Assembly (NCBI RefSeq): GCF_000715495.1
Contig: NZ_JNLX01000161.1
Coordinates: 1-33,954, forward strand
Source: Hymenobacter sp. IS2118
GTDB taxonomy: Bacteria; Bacteroidota; Bacteroidia; Cytophagales; Hymenobacteraceae
DNA length: 33,954 nt
Direction of reading: 5' to 3'
Both the position numbers and the translations under genes were made by a program. Positions 23,128 through 31,616 of the stretch are shown piece after piece. Under the pieces are notes generated by a model that saw nothing but the letters and a program-made list of their open reading frames with translations, did not search any database and was not told the DNA's origin. The stretch's first letter is position 1. Every line of letters begins with the position of its first letter.

Positions 23128-23934
23128 CTACAGGCGCGAAAGCACCTCGTCGGTCAGGACCTGAAAATCCGCGACCGCATTGGACTCCGGGGTACGGAGC
23201 TGGGCTGGTACGGCATCGCGCTGGGCATCCCCCAGCCGCTTATCCGTGCGCACATTGGCCATCACCTGGCCGGGGAACAGGTGATTGGCGGCCGCCACAA
23301 TATCGGCGTGCAGCGTATTGCGCACCCGGGGGTTGAAATCGGTGAAAAAGAGGCCGATAAAACGCAGGTTCGGGTTCATGCCCGGCTCCTGCTGAATCAG
23401 CGTTGTCAGCTCAGAGAGCTTGTTGAGGGACTTTAGAGAAAAGTAGCTCGGCAGTGCCGGGGCCAGGTAATGCGTCGCGGCGCACAGACCGATGAGCGTG
23501 ATGTCTTCCAACGATGGCGGACAATCGATAATAACGAAGTCAAAGCCGCCGGCTTCGGCCGCGAGCACGTCGCGGAGCGCGAAGCGGAAGTCATCGGGCC
23601 GGTGGGTAATCAACTCCTTGGAACGGGGCTTCAAGTCATCGTCCGTGGGCAGCAGCCAAAGTGTCGGCAGCTTCGTCTGCACCAGGGCATCCAAAAGCCC
23701 ACTTCCCGCCAGCAGCACCTGTCCCGTGCTCGTGGGGTACTCCTCCCGAGTTAGCGCGGAAGTCGCATCGCCCTGCACGTCCAGGTCCACTAATAGCACC
23801 TGATAGCCGCGACTGGCCAGCTCGCCGCTAAGATTCAGGCTGGTGGTAGTCTTGCCCACCCCGCCCTTGCGGCCAACGACCGCAATGATGACTGGCGGCT
23901 GCTTCTCTTTCACGGGAGGATTCTTCTTTTTCAT
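23128..23934 (-). CDS. parA: ParA-family partition ATPase
   Basis: A 268-residue ATPase from ATG 23934. The deviant Walker A motif AVVGRKGGVGKTTTSLNLS (residues 19-37) has the signature lysine, VLLVDLDVQGDATSAL follows it, and FVIIDCPPSL is Walker B. It moves plasmid copies apart using ATP-dependent binding to the nucleoid. It has no long N-terminal HTH, as in the small (Ib-like) ParA proteins. A longer reading from 24003 adds 23 residues running into the AT-rich region and is unlikely. It is followed by a small partner gene, and both lie near TGGTTAA repeats. Confidence 0.88.
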   Translation of the reverse strand: MKKKNPPVKEKQPPVIIAVVGRKGGVGKTTTSLNLSGELASRGYQVLLVDLDVQGDATSALTREEYPTSTGQVLLAGSGLLDALVQTKLPTLWLLPTDDDLKPRSKELITHRPDDFRFALRDVLAAEAGGFDFVIIDCPPSLEDITLIGLCAATHYLAPALPSYFSLKSLNKLSELTTLIQQEPGMNPNLRFIGLFFTDFNPRVRNTLHADIVAAANHLFPGQVMANVRTDKRLGDAQRDAVPAQLRTPESNAVADFQVLTDEVLSRL

Positions 23935-24003
23935 GGGATGCCGGAGGATGAAGTTTTCAGGGATTAGAAAGGCATAACAAAAGTAACTGTCTAAAATGGG
24001 CAT

Positions 24004-24240
24004 ACAATATAAAACATTACACTCGGCTTATATTCTTAAGCCAGTTAAAATGTTTAAGCTGTATTAAGCATATTGTAACATTTCAATTCATTGCAAATCA
24101 ATAAGTAAAACTTAAAACAATATAAACCATTTTGCCTGGTTAGGAAGAGATGTTTTGCGGGCAACGCATGCTTGATTACCCACTTTAAATGGTTAAATCA
24201 GTTAAACTTATTGATATGGTTTATATGCTGTAAGCTATCG
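24004..24240. promoter_or_regulatory. AT-rich control region upstream of parA
   Basis: About 230 AT-rich bases with repeated words related to CAGTTAA, GTTTAAGC and TGGTTAA (for example around 24043-24062 and 24190-24215). They resemble the arms of the inverted repeat at 22581-22623. They may be operator or centromere sites for the partition proteins. Individual site limits are not clear by eye, and no full TTG/TAnnTTTG promoter is assigned. Confidence 0.45.
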
Positions 24241-24822
24241 GCACCATGCACGGAGTAGTATGCTTGGCATTTACAGTAGTCAAACCGGTCATTCCATCCG
24301 GCCCAGTCAGCGACTTACTGGCAGGTTGTATTGATGCGTTCCAGTACCGCGTGGACCTAGGCCTCATCGGAAGCGATTGACCGGAAGCTTGCTCAAACCC
24401 GTTGCCGAATTCGCGGGTGGACTTTGAGATTATCCGAGGGAGCAACTTGCCCAGTTGGTTGATGCGTTGCCAATCGACCGAATAGGAAATTTTTTTTCCC
24501 CACTGCCTCAAAAGGAAAGGCCACACCTGAACAGCAACGGGCTTCTCCAGCCTAACTGACCCAGTAGCTCATCAATGAGTTTTTGGATGCAACTAGCTAA
24601 TTGCGCAACCTAAAAATGGCTGACTGATAGAGATTATTAAAATGAATAATACGGATTAAACATGTAAAACAGTTTACCCAGCTATAATCCTGATGCTGCT
24701 TTGCGCACGCAAGACTAACAAACGATTCGATAGGGGGAGGCGGGCTACTAGGTCGACGGCGCCATCTCGTTGCGTGTGTCGGCTAGGTTCAAGCTCGTGC
24801 TGGCACGACCTGCTGGCCGCCA
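24241..24822. other. Intergenic stretch with possible decayed coding sequence
   Basis: No intact gene is supported. On the minus strand about 24240-24390, one frame interrupted by stops reads like former coding sequence (HAVLERINTTCQ then VADWAGWNDRFDYCKCQAYY), perhaps from a transposase, but I cannot name it. An A/T-rich patch at 24620-24680 separates this from the next gene. Confidence 0.35.
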
Positions 24823-25428
24823 CTAGCGTGGAGTGTGGAGGAAGCGGGCCCAGGCGGCTTGCAGTTCGTGCTCGCGGTAGCAATCCGAGCAGCTGTTGTC
24901 AAGGCGGTGGAAGTTGATGCGTTGAACGCCCGCGGCGAGATGGCGCTCTTTGTGCTGGCCGCTGCAGGTAGAGGCCGCTGGGGCGTTGGCGATGAACTGC
25001 ACGCGGTGGCCGAGGGCGACGGCGAAAGGGGCTGTTGAGGTCAGCAGCAAAGCAGGAACGAGAGCGGCTTCAGTTGCAAAGGGGAGGAGGGAAGGCTTAA
25101 CTGCGTAGGCCTGTTCGCGCCATGCCAAGTGGCCATGACAGACGGGGCATAGCTTGGCATCCGTTTCGGCCGCGTCGTCAGGGGGCAACTCGTCGCAAAA
25201 GGGAATACACGAAAGCGACGTGGCATAGTATATTTTGCCGTGCTCGCGGCAGAGCCGGTCCACAATTGGGGCGTTGCGAGCAAACGGGCCCACCGCGGGG
25301 CCGTCTTGTGCGTTAGTAAATGCGTTAGTAAATGCGTTAGCAAAGCAGTATGCAGTGGGGGCACTCCAGCGGCTAATGGCAGAAGTGGGTTCCAGCGATT
25401 GCAGTTGGCTAACTTGTTCCCGATGCAA
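24823..25428 (-). CDS. Hypothetical Cys-rich protein downstream of rep
   Basis: A 201-residue reading frame on the rep strand, starting 79 bases after rep ends (TTG 25428). Cys/His clusters suggest metal binding: LCPVCHGHLAWREQ near the middle and FHRLDNSCSDCYREHELQAA near the end. A 12-bp triplicate repeat near the N-terminus encodes FANAFTNAFTNA. No family is recognised. A second frame covers part of the same stretch (25041-25433), and the start codon is weak, so this may be a diverged or decayed gene. The paired cysteines argue for this frame. Confidence 0.4.
   Translation of the reverse strand: MHREQVSQLQSLEPTSAISRWSAPTAYCFANAFTNAFTNAQDGPAVGPFARNAPIVDRLCREHGKIYYATSLSCIPFCDELPPDDAAETDAKLCPVCHGHLAWREQAYAVKPSLLPFATEAALVPALLLTSTAPFAVALGHRVQFIANAPAASTCSGQHKERHLAAGVQRINFHRLDNSCSDCYREHELQAAWARFLHTPR
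25310..25345. repeat. Three tandem 12-bp repeats
   Basis: GCGTTAGTAAAT occurs at 25310-25321 and 25322-25333, and GCGTTAGCAAAG at 25334-25345. The 12-bp length keeps the reading frame. It may be a slippage expansion, or a small binding site array close to rep. Confidence 0.8.
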
Positions 25429-25506
25429 GGCAATAATCTATTCCTATCAGGCCATTTTAATAATTACCAAGGGCACTTTTCCGTTCTCAGAGCAGCTTTC
25501 CAGCTG

Positions 25507-26544
25507 TTACTTCTTCGACTTTAGACCTGGGAAGCTGCGCTGGAGTTCGGTTATGATGAACGCCGGAAGCGGGCACGTAAGTTTGCCCGCCTGCTTGGCC
25601 AGGTTGCCGGCTTTACGGGCAGCGACGACCTTTTTCAGGGCATCGTCATCAGGCCCTACAAGCTGTAGAATGCGCTGGGCCATTGATTTGTCGATGCCGT
25701 CCTCAAGCAGCAGGCCATAGGTTAGTTTACGGCGGTCGTCAAACTGGGCCAGGAAGGCTTCAAAGTCAGTGTCATCCTGCATCGGCAGGCCCTGGCCAAC
25801 ACGAGTTTTGGGGCGCTCGGACTTTTGGGACCGCTCCGGCGGCGGGAGGGTAAACTTGATAGCCGTAACCTTCTTCCCCGTTTTAACGGCTTCGTAGGAA
25901 AAGGGAAAACCTACCTCTTCGGCCCCGAGTTGCTTGACGGCGACCTCCAGCACATAGCGGTTGAAGTCGCCCCATTTCCCGTAGGGGCTGTTACCTTCAA
26001 AAAGATACTCTTGGAGTTGGTCGAGCCCGATTTCTTTGGAACCCAGCGACTGATAGGATTTGAGAATCCAGTAGAGCCGCTGGGAGTTCGCATTCTTGAT
26101 GACGAGCAGCTTCTTCACATCGGCCGAGGTAAAGCCGGGCTTGCTGCCTTCAACCACCTTGGTGATTTCCATGAGGTAGGGGCGAATCTTCGGGGCGAAG
26201 TTGCCGGTTACCAGGCCCGTACCGGCGTCGATGCCAATATCAGAAACGATGCGGGTGCGGTACTCACTGTTCTGAGGGTTAGAGCCCACCGGCACCAGCC
26301 GCAGGTCATGCTCGTAAAGGGCCTTGCACGCGGCGCCCACCAAGCGGTAGGCCTTGCCCCCGGCATCAGGGTATATATCGGTAATCTTCAGACGTATGGG
26401 CGGCAGCGGTCCCTCGTCATTCTGATGGATGCCTTGGAGAGCCATGACCATGATGCGGGCTTCCAGCTCGCCCATGTGAAGGTTGGTGCGAATGAGGTTG
26501 TTGTGCTGAAATATTACGTCGTTGCGCGCTGGGGTAGCATCCAT
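25507..26544 (-). CDS. repB: Rep_3 (RepB-type) plasmid replication initiator
   Basis: A 345-residue protein of the Rep_3 family (PF01051), which binds iterons and opens the origin. Typical features are the N-terminus NDVIFQHNNLIRTNLHMGEL with EARIMVMALQ, a first winged-helix region (KITDIYPDAGGKAYRLVGAA), and a second (KLLVIKNANSQRLYWILKSY, then YLEFGN-like YLFEGNSPYGKWGDFNRYVL). The C-terminal 100 residues form a charged helical extension. The gene lies beside a 300-base iteron array that starts about 105 bases upstream of ATG 26544. One iteron-like word (CCAACTATGGTAA, 26591-26603) lies in the promoter area, which suggests self-repression. Confidence 0.9.
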   Translation of the reverse strand: MDATPARNDVIFQHNNLIRTNLHMGELEARIMVMALQGIHQNDEGPLPPIRLKITDIYPDAGGKAYRLVGAACKALYEHDLRLVPVGSNPQNSEYRTRIVSDIGIDAGTGLVTGNFAPKIRPYLMEITKVVEGSKPGFTSADVKKLLVIKNANSQRLYWILKSYQSLGSKEIGLDQLQEYLFEGNSPYGKWGDFNRYVLEVAVKQLGAEEVGFPFSYEAVKTGKKVTAIKFTLPPPERSQKSERPKTRVGQGLPMQDDTDFEAFLAQFDDRRKLTYGLLLEDGIDKSMAQRILQLVGPDDDALKKVVAARKAGNLAKQAGKLTCPLPAFIITELQRSFPGLKSKK

Positions 26545-26649
26545 TAGGCAGAGTTGTCAGGCTAATAAGGGTAAAGATAACAAGAGTCCCCCAACTATGG
26601 TAATTTAACATTCAATTACCACACATAACAGGCATTGGCCCTTTTTAGC

Positions 26650-26955
26650 CGAGCCCTTACCATAGTTGGCGGAACCTTTACCATACATAGGGTGACTCTT
26701 TATCCATTATTCTGAGCGGAACCGTTACCATATATTCCGGAACCTTTATCATAGTTGGCGGAACCGTTACCATATATGTGCTCACTCCTTACCTGCTATT
26801 CTGAGCGGAACCATTACCACAGTTGGCGGAACTTTTACCATACATGGACCACCGTCATCATAGCTGGCCGAATCGCTACCACAGTTGGCGGAACCGTTAC
26901 CATATATTCCGGAACCTTTATCATAGTTGGCGGAACCGTTACCATACATGCGCTA
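26650..26955 (+). repeat. Iteron array 1 (21-bp period)
   Basis: At least eight good and several worn copies of GGAACCnTTAnCATA. Clear starts lie at 26671, 26718, 26739, 26760, 26807, 26828, 26890, 26911 and 26932, with weaker ones at 26650, 26848 and 26869. Most steps are exactly 21 bases, two helical turns. Two steps of 47 bases (26671-26718, 26760-26807) contain similar intervening sequence ending in ATTCTGAGC, so a larger block was duplicated. These are the Rep binding sites of the origin. Confidence 0.88.
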
Positions 26956-27059
26956 CCCGGTGCTTGTAAGGGCCTTTCCTACAGGTATGCCAAACAATGA
27001 CCCATACTTTCCAGCACTATTCAATGTACCTACATCGGTCTGCCAGCTTGCGGAGCCTC

Positions 27060-27245
27060 GTTCGTGCGGAACCCGACGACTCTTTTTCTTTAAACCCTTG
27101 ACCTAAAAATGCGAGTTGGCGGTCTTTTTTTAAGATTAAAAAAAAATGATGGGCAAAGCCCTATCTTCTCTTTTCTTTAATCTTCTATCTTCTATCTTCT
27201 AGGGCGCTGTAGCCGCTGGGGATGAAATAGTTGTGAGCTTATTTA
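27060..27245. other. AT-rich origin core with direct repeats
   Basis: Lies between the two iteron arrays. It has A/T runs at 27125-27150 and three consecutive ATCTTCT units (27180-27186, 27187-27193, 27194-27200). Such AT-rich stretches next to iterons usually serve as the unwinding region. A perfect DnaA box was not confirmed by eye. Confidence 0.5.
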
Positions 27246-27390
27246 TGATAAAGGTTCCGCTATAAAGTGATAATGGTTCCGTTCTAAAATGGTAACACTT
27301 CCGCCAACTGTGGTAAGAGTTCCGCTCAAGAATGGTAGCGGTTCCGCTTATGTATGATAAAGGTTCCGCCAACTGTGGTAATGGTTCCTG
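27246..27390 (-). repeat. Iteron array 2, opposite orientation
   Basis: Seven copies of the same iteron in reverse (TGATAAAGGTTCC-like). GGTTCC or its variants begin at 27253, 27275, 27297, 27318, 27340, 27362 and 27383, so the steps are 22, 22, 21, 22, 22 and 21. The array points towards array 1 across the AT-rich core. An IS630 element is inserted just beyond its end (27421). Confidence 0.85.
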
Positions 27391-27422
27391 GTGCCTAACG
27401 GAGTGGGCAAAAAGTCTTCTTA

Positions 27423-28525
27423 TACTCGTCACGAAGTGAGTTGCGCGTCGAGAATATGAAATTTCCGGGTTAATAGGGACGCGAGGTCTTGGCCGAACTC
27501 GGGGAGTCGGTCGAAGAAGTTGAGGACGGCCGTTTTGAACTGGCCTTTGGTGCGGTAGAAAGTCGTGTTGATAATCTTCTGGCGCAGGTACTTCCACAAG
27601 CGCTCAATCAGGTTCAGGTTGGGGGAATAGGGGGGCAAAAACACCTGGCAAATGGGCTTGTCGGCCAGCCAGGCCCGCAGTTCTTGGTTTTTGTAGTAGC
27701 GGGCGTTATCGCAGACAACGTAAATGCGGGCCTTGTCGGGGTGGGCCGCCAGCAACTGCTCGTAGAGCCGCCGGGTGCTCTGCGCGTTGACGCAATCCGT
27801 CTCATCGAGCAGCACCTGGGTGGGCTCGTAGGCGTTGAGGGCCGCGTTCAGGTTCACCCGCTCGCGGCCGCTGACCGTAAGCAAGGGCCGTTCTTCGCCC
27901 ACGGCGCACCAGGCGCGGGTGCAGCGCGTGTTGTGGGTCGGGTGGGCCGCGTCGGCGTAGTAGAGCACCGCTTCGCCCCGCTCGACGTGGGCTTCGAGCA
28001 CGGCCAACTCGTCGAGAAAATCGGCCTGCGCCCCGGCGTCGGCCTGGCAGGGCACGGGCGTGGTGAGCTTGTAGGTGAAGCCCAGGCGGTGGAGCAGGTC
28101 CGTCAGGCCGGAAAGCGAATACGCCACCCGGCAGGTCCGCGCCACCCCGTCCTGGATGGCCTTCACGTCGGTGTAGAGCGTGGTGTTGACTTCCTGACAG
28201 AGGCGGCCGAGCTGGGCACTGCTGAGCAGGCCCCAATAGCCGGGGCGCTCGTGGTCCAGGTACTTTTCCAGGCCCAGGTCAGCAAAGGCCCGCACGTAGC
28301 GGTAGACCGTGGCCTGGTCCACGCCCAGCGTCTCGGCCACGGTGGCCACGCCCCAGCCCGCGTCGAGCATGAGCACGACCGTGACCTGCACGTACCCGTC
28401 GTCATCGCGCCGTTGCTTTTGCAACTGCCGCAACGCCCGCCGCTCGCTATCAGTCAAGGATACTTGCATGGGGCAAGTTTAGCACATTTCAACGACTCCG
28501 TTCGCAACACACTTCGCGACCAGTA
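27423..28525 (-). mobile_element. IS630-family insertion sequence, intact
   Basis: An 1103-bp element with imperfect terminal inverted repeats: TACTCGTCACGAAGTGAGTT at the left and, reversed from the right, TACTGGTCGCGAAGTGTGTT (three mismatches). It is flanked by TA on both sides (27421-27422 and 28526-28527), the target duplication of this family. It carries one transposase gene. It sits directly beside the second iteron array without interrupting a copy. Confidence 0.85.
27429..28469 (-). CDS. IS630-family DDE transposase
   Basis: A 346-residue transposase in one uninterrupted frame. The N-terminal HTH is VATVAETLGVDQATVYRYVR. The DDE catalytic core shows LYYADAAHPTHN (first Asp), IYVVCDNARYYKNQ (second Asp) and FLPPYSPNLNLIERLWKYLR (Glu). 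These are IS630/Tc1-like landmarks. Length and motifs are complete, so it is probably functional. ATG 28469 is the start; the stop lies a few bases from the left terminal repeat. Confidence 0.92.
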   Translation of the reverse strand: MQVSLTDSERRALRQLQKQRRDDDGYVQVTVVLMLDAGWGVATVAETLGVDQATVYRYVRAFADLGLEKYLDHERPGYWGLLSSAQLGRLCQEVNTTLYTDVKAIQDGVARTCRVAYSLSGLTDLLHRLGFTYKLTTPVPCQADAGAQADFLDELAVLEAHVERGEAVLYYADAAHPTHNTRCTRAWCAVGEERPLLTVSGRERVNLNAALNAYEPTQVLLDETDCVNAQSTRRLYEQLLAAHPDKARIYVVCDNARYYKNQELRAWLADKPICQVFLPPYSPNLNLIERLWKYLRQKIINTTFYRTKGQFKTAVLNFFDRLPEFGQDLASLLTRKFHILDAQLTS

Positions 28526-28610
28526 TAACTCAACAAGGTAATTATATTCACACCGTAAGCACACTTGCGCATATGGGTCAGCCAGCAAAAAAAGCTTTGG
28601 TGAAACTACC

Positions 28611-28820
28611 TCACCAAACCGGATGGAATTGAACTACTGTTTGAATATGGGTTCTGAAAGCAGAAATTGAAGAACGGCATAGTCTGGTATTGTGATGAAC
28701 GATGTGCCAGTTGATTTCGAGTTTAGTTCCGGCTAGCTCAGCAAGGCTTCCGCTACCGAGTAATTTGGCCTTGGAGTGGCTCCAAAACGACTCGGTGTAG
28801 GACCGGCAGCGTGTTATTGT
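28611..28820 (-). pseudogene. IS3-family OrfB C-terminal remnant
   Basis: The minus strand encodes SYTESFWSHSKAKLLGSGSL, then AELAGTKLEINWHIVHHNT, and ends with FRTHIQTVVQFHPVW. This matches the tail of IS3 transposases (TESFW, LEI..YI..YN). Nothing of the catalytic core remains. It is a relative of the fragment at 22148-22524 but diverged from it. Confidence 0.65.
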
Positions 28821-28869
28821 AGCCCTTGCCGGGTCAGTCGGTGGAAAGGGTGGGGACAACTGCCGCGGC

Positions 28870-29270
28870 GATGAGATAATACCCGTTTACGTGTCCTGTT
28901 AGACCCGCTAGAGAAAGCTGGTGCGCGGGAGAGAAAAGAAAGAAAAAAGAGAGTTTTGGGACGCTGATAACCGAAAAACGCTCTTTAAATACATCGAGTC
29001 AGCATGGTCGCTGTCAAGGGCTTATTGGTTTATTCCTAAAGGGGGTATTTTGGAAGTTTTAACTAGCACAAAACCTTCAAAATAATTACTTAATGCTAAA
29101 TAAATCAGTTGATTAAGCACAAACCCCCACTAGTTTCCAGAGTGTCTTGAAGCCGCTTCAGAAGCAGGGGGGAGGGGGTATAAAAGGGTACTCTTGTGAT
29201 TGGGTGGTTGTGCTTTTTAGTACTCGAAATTGCGTGTTCTCAACTATCAAGCTGCTCTAGTTACGGTCAC
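28870..29270. other. Intergenic stretch, nothing recognised
   Basis: About 400 bases between two IS remnants. Purine-rich tracts (28930-28960) and a G-rich run (29165-29185) are seen, but no gene, RNA or repeat can be supported. Confidence 0.5.
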
Positions 29271-29274
29271 GAGA

Positions 29275-29870
29275 GAGGGCGAGGCGGTTGAGCCAGCCGG
29301 GGCATAATCACGGCCACTGCGCCGGTTTGGCTAATTTAGGCCTGGATGGCAGCGGAATCGTAGGCCGTATCGGCCAGCGCTAGCTGGGCCAGCAGAGAGG
29401 AAAGCATGCTACCTATGGGGCATCGCCTGCTTGGTCAGCTGTAAGGGCAAAGACCAGCACGCCAGCTCCCTCACTGACCACGTGCAGCCTGATAGAAAAG
29501 CCGCCCCGACTACAGCCGAAGGCCTGCGGCCCCTTTTTTACGGGCCCCGGCGGCGTGCTGAGGGGCCCGCACGGTGGGCGAATCGAGTGGCACCTGCCGC
29601 TGGCGTGGACTGTGTACGACTTGGTGGCCGATAGCGCAGCCCGCACCTGGGTCCACCCCTGCGCGTGGGCCCAAGTGCGGGCGAACGAACGTCCCCGCTA
29701 GCACTGCCCCAGGGCAGGGACAGGTCCGTGCGCTCCACCTAGAGCACGGCTTCGGCAACGCCCCGCTTCTCTTTGGCCGCCACCACACAGCCGGAAAAGA
29801 GCAGTGAAATCGGCACCCAATGACTGTCTGTGAGCTGCGTGCGGTCCGTATTCTTGTCAAGAATACACCG
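29275..29870 (-). pseudogene. Decayed IS5-family transposase
   Basis: Pieces of one IS5-type (IS427-like) transposase can be read in several minus-strand frames. The N-terminal part is DRTQLTDSHWVPISLLFSGC; then come LDSPTVRAPQHAAGARKKG (normal SxRAHQHAAGARKKG), GCSRGGFSIRLHVVSEGAG with LVFALTADQAGDAP, and near the left end LADTAYDSAAIQA. Several frameshifts and stops separate them, so it is inactive. The terminal repeats were not identified. Confidence 0.7.
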
Positions 29871-29880
29871 GTTACGACGT

Positions 29881-30259
29881 TGTTACGCCGAACGTCCCTG
29901 AAAATACTTCTGAGGATGGGGCGACGAGCTAAGGATGGCAGACAGCCCTTTTCTAGTGATTAGCCAAGAAAAAGAAGTACTTAAGATGAGTGTGCAGTAA
30001 TAAAATAAGAATATTTTTTTTGCAGCCATACTTGGAAAACAGCTTTCGCGTTGTACCATTGTTCCAGTAAACGTTGCCAGGCGATACCCTTCCCGTTTGG
30101 TTTGTTCTTTCCGCTTAGCGCCGGGCCCGTGGAGGCCTGCCGACGATATGACTGCTGGTCGGTACACGCGGAACTTGGCCCGGTGTTACCCGCTTTTTTG
30201 CCCGCCCGTGACGCAGCATCCACCTGCCCCACGTCCGCGGTTTTCGGTCTCACGTTCAC
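29881..30259. other. Intergenic stretch before the patatin gene
   Basis: Nearly 380 bases with no supported gene. The left part is AT-rich (29990-30020); the right part is GC-rich with a T/C-rich patch about 30085-30115. The promoter of the patatin gene should lie here, but I see no full TTG/TAnnTTTG pair. Confidence 0.4.
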
Positions 30260-31555
30260 ATGCTACCCATGTCCGTTTCCGCCTACTACGCCGCCGCCCA
30301 AGAACACCTGACGGCCGCCCGGGCGGCCGTCGCCCGCCACACAGCCGCCAGCGGCGGCTGGCAGGTCAGCGACATCGTGGATGGGGAAGGCCACCAGTAC
30401 GTGGATTTGGTAATGGAAGGCGGCGGGGTGTTAGGCATCGCCCTGGTAGGGTACGTGTACGTGCTCGAACAGCTGGGCGTGCGCTTTCTGCAGCTCGGCG
30501 GTACCTCGGCCGGCTCCATCAATGCCCTGCTCATGGCCGCGGCCGGCCCCGTGCAGGAAACCAAAACCGACTGGCTGCTGGAGCGGCTCAGCGCCCAGAA
30601 CTTGCAGGACTTCGTGGACGGCGACGACGATGCGCGCGACTTCGTGCAGGTACTTGTCGATAACGGGCGGCTGCTGCGCTACCTCTGGAAGGGGGCCCAG
30701 GTGCTCGACAACATCCAGCAGGATTTTGGCCTGAACTCGGGGGATGTGTTTCACGCGTGGCTGCGCCGGCTCCTGGACGAGCGGGGCATCCGTACGGTAC
30801 GTGACCTAAACCGGCTCCGCACCCTGACCGCGGCCGATGGGCTGCGGCGGCGCGACGGGTCCATCTACGCCCCGGTGCACCCCATCCGGGTGGCCCTGGT
30901 AGCCGCCGACGTGACGACCGAGTCCAAGGCGGTGTTTCCCGAAATGGCCGGCCTGTATTACCACGCCCCGGAGGAAGTGCACCCGGCCGACTTCGTGCGG
31001 GCGTCAATGGCCATTCCCGGCTTTTTCCACCCCCACCAGGTGCGGGACCTGCCGCGGGCAGGGGCCGCGGGCGGCGCGTTATGGGAAGCCAGCACGGGCT
31101 ACTGCGGCCCGGTGCCGGAAGCCGTGTATTTCATCGACGGCGGCATCCTGTCCAACTTTCCCATCGACCTGTTTCACCAGCACTACAAAGTGCCCGCCTG
31201 CCCCACCTTCGGCGTCAAACTGGGCCTGCCCCGCAACACGCCCAACCGGGCGGAGAAATTCACCCAGCTGCTGGGCCACATCTTCGCCACGGCCCGGCAC
31301 GGGCACGACTACGACTTCATCGCCCGCAACCCGGATTTTCGGCACCTGGTCAGCTACGCCGACACCAGCCGGTTCAACTGGCTGGACTTTTCCCTGGACG
31401 ACGCGGCCAAGCAGGCCCTGTTTGCCGAGGGCGCCCGGGCCGCGGCGGCCTTTGTCGACACGTTTGATTGGGCCGGCTACCAGGAAGTGCGCCGCCAACT
31501 AATTAAAGCCTTCCAGGTCACCGACGCCGTTCAGCCCAGCACGGCCATTACCTAG
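30260..31555 (+). CDS. Patatin-like phospholipase
   Basis: A 431-residue protein from ATG 30260 (or 30269, three residues later). The oxyanion loop is VMEGGGVLGIALVG (residues 51-64), the nucleophile motif LGGTSAGSINALL (Ser83), and the catalytic Asp is in YFIDGGILSNFPIDLF (Asp293). This Ser-Asp dyad and order define patatin phospholipases, which release fatty acids from membrane lipids. A long helical insertion follows the Ser motif. No signal peptide is seen, so it acts from the cytoplasm. Such enzymes are common effectors in anti-phage systems, but here no sensor is adjacent. The next gene follows 61 bases later on the same strand. Confidence 0.88.
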   Translation: MLPMSVSAYYAAAQEHLTAARAAVARHTAASGGWQVSDIVDGEGHQYVDLVMEGGGVLGIALVGYVYVLEQLGVRFLQLGGTSAGSINALLMAAAGPVQETKTDWLLERLSAQNLQDFVDGDDDARDFVQVLVDNGRLLRYLWKGAQVLDNIQQDFGLNSGDVFHAWLRRLLDERGIRTVRDLNRLRTLTAADGLRRRDGSIYAPVHPIRVALVAADVTTESKAVFPEMAGLYYHAPEEVHPADFVRASMAIPGFFHPHQVRDLPRAGAAGGALWEASTGYCGPVPEAVYFIDGGILSNFPIDLFHQHYKVPACPTFGVKLGLPRNTPNRAEKFTQLLGHIFATARHGHDYDFIARNPDFRHLVSYADTSRFNWLDFSLDDAAKQALFAEGARAAAAFVDTFDWAGYQEVRRQLIKAFQVTDAVQPSTAIT

Positions 31556-31616
31556 GCCACGCCGGGGTTGCGAAGTTGGAAGTTTCCCGCGTTCACAGTG
31601 CTTTTTTCTCCCGGTC

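Noticed and set aside
26650..27390. CRISPR array
   Set aside because: The 21-bp periodic units leave only a few bases between them and lie next to rep; they are iterons.
27489..28541. Plus-strand 350-codon frame opposite the IS630 transposase
   Set aside because: The minus strand has the complete DDE transposase, and the plus frame crosses the terminal repeat.
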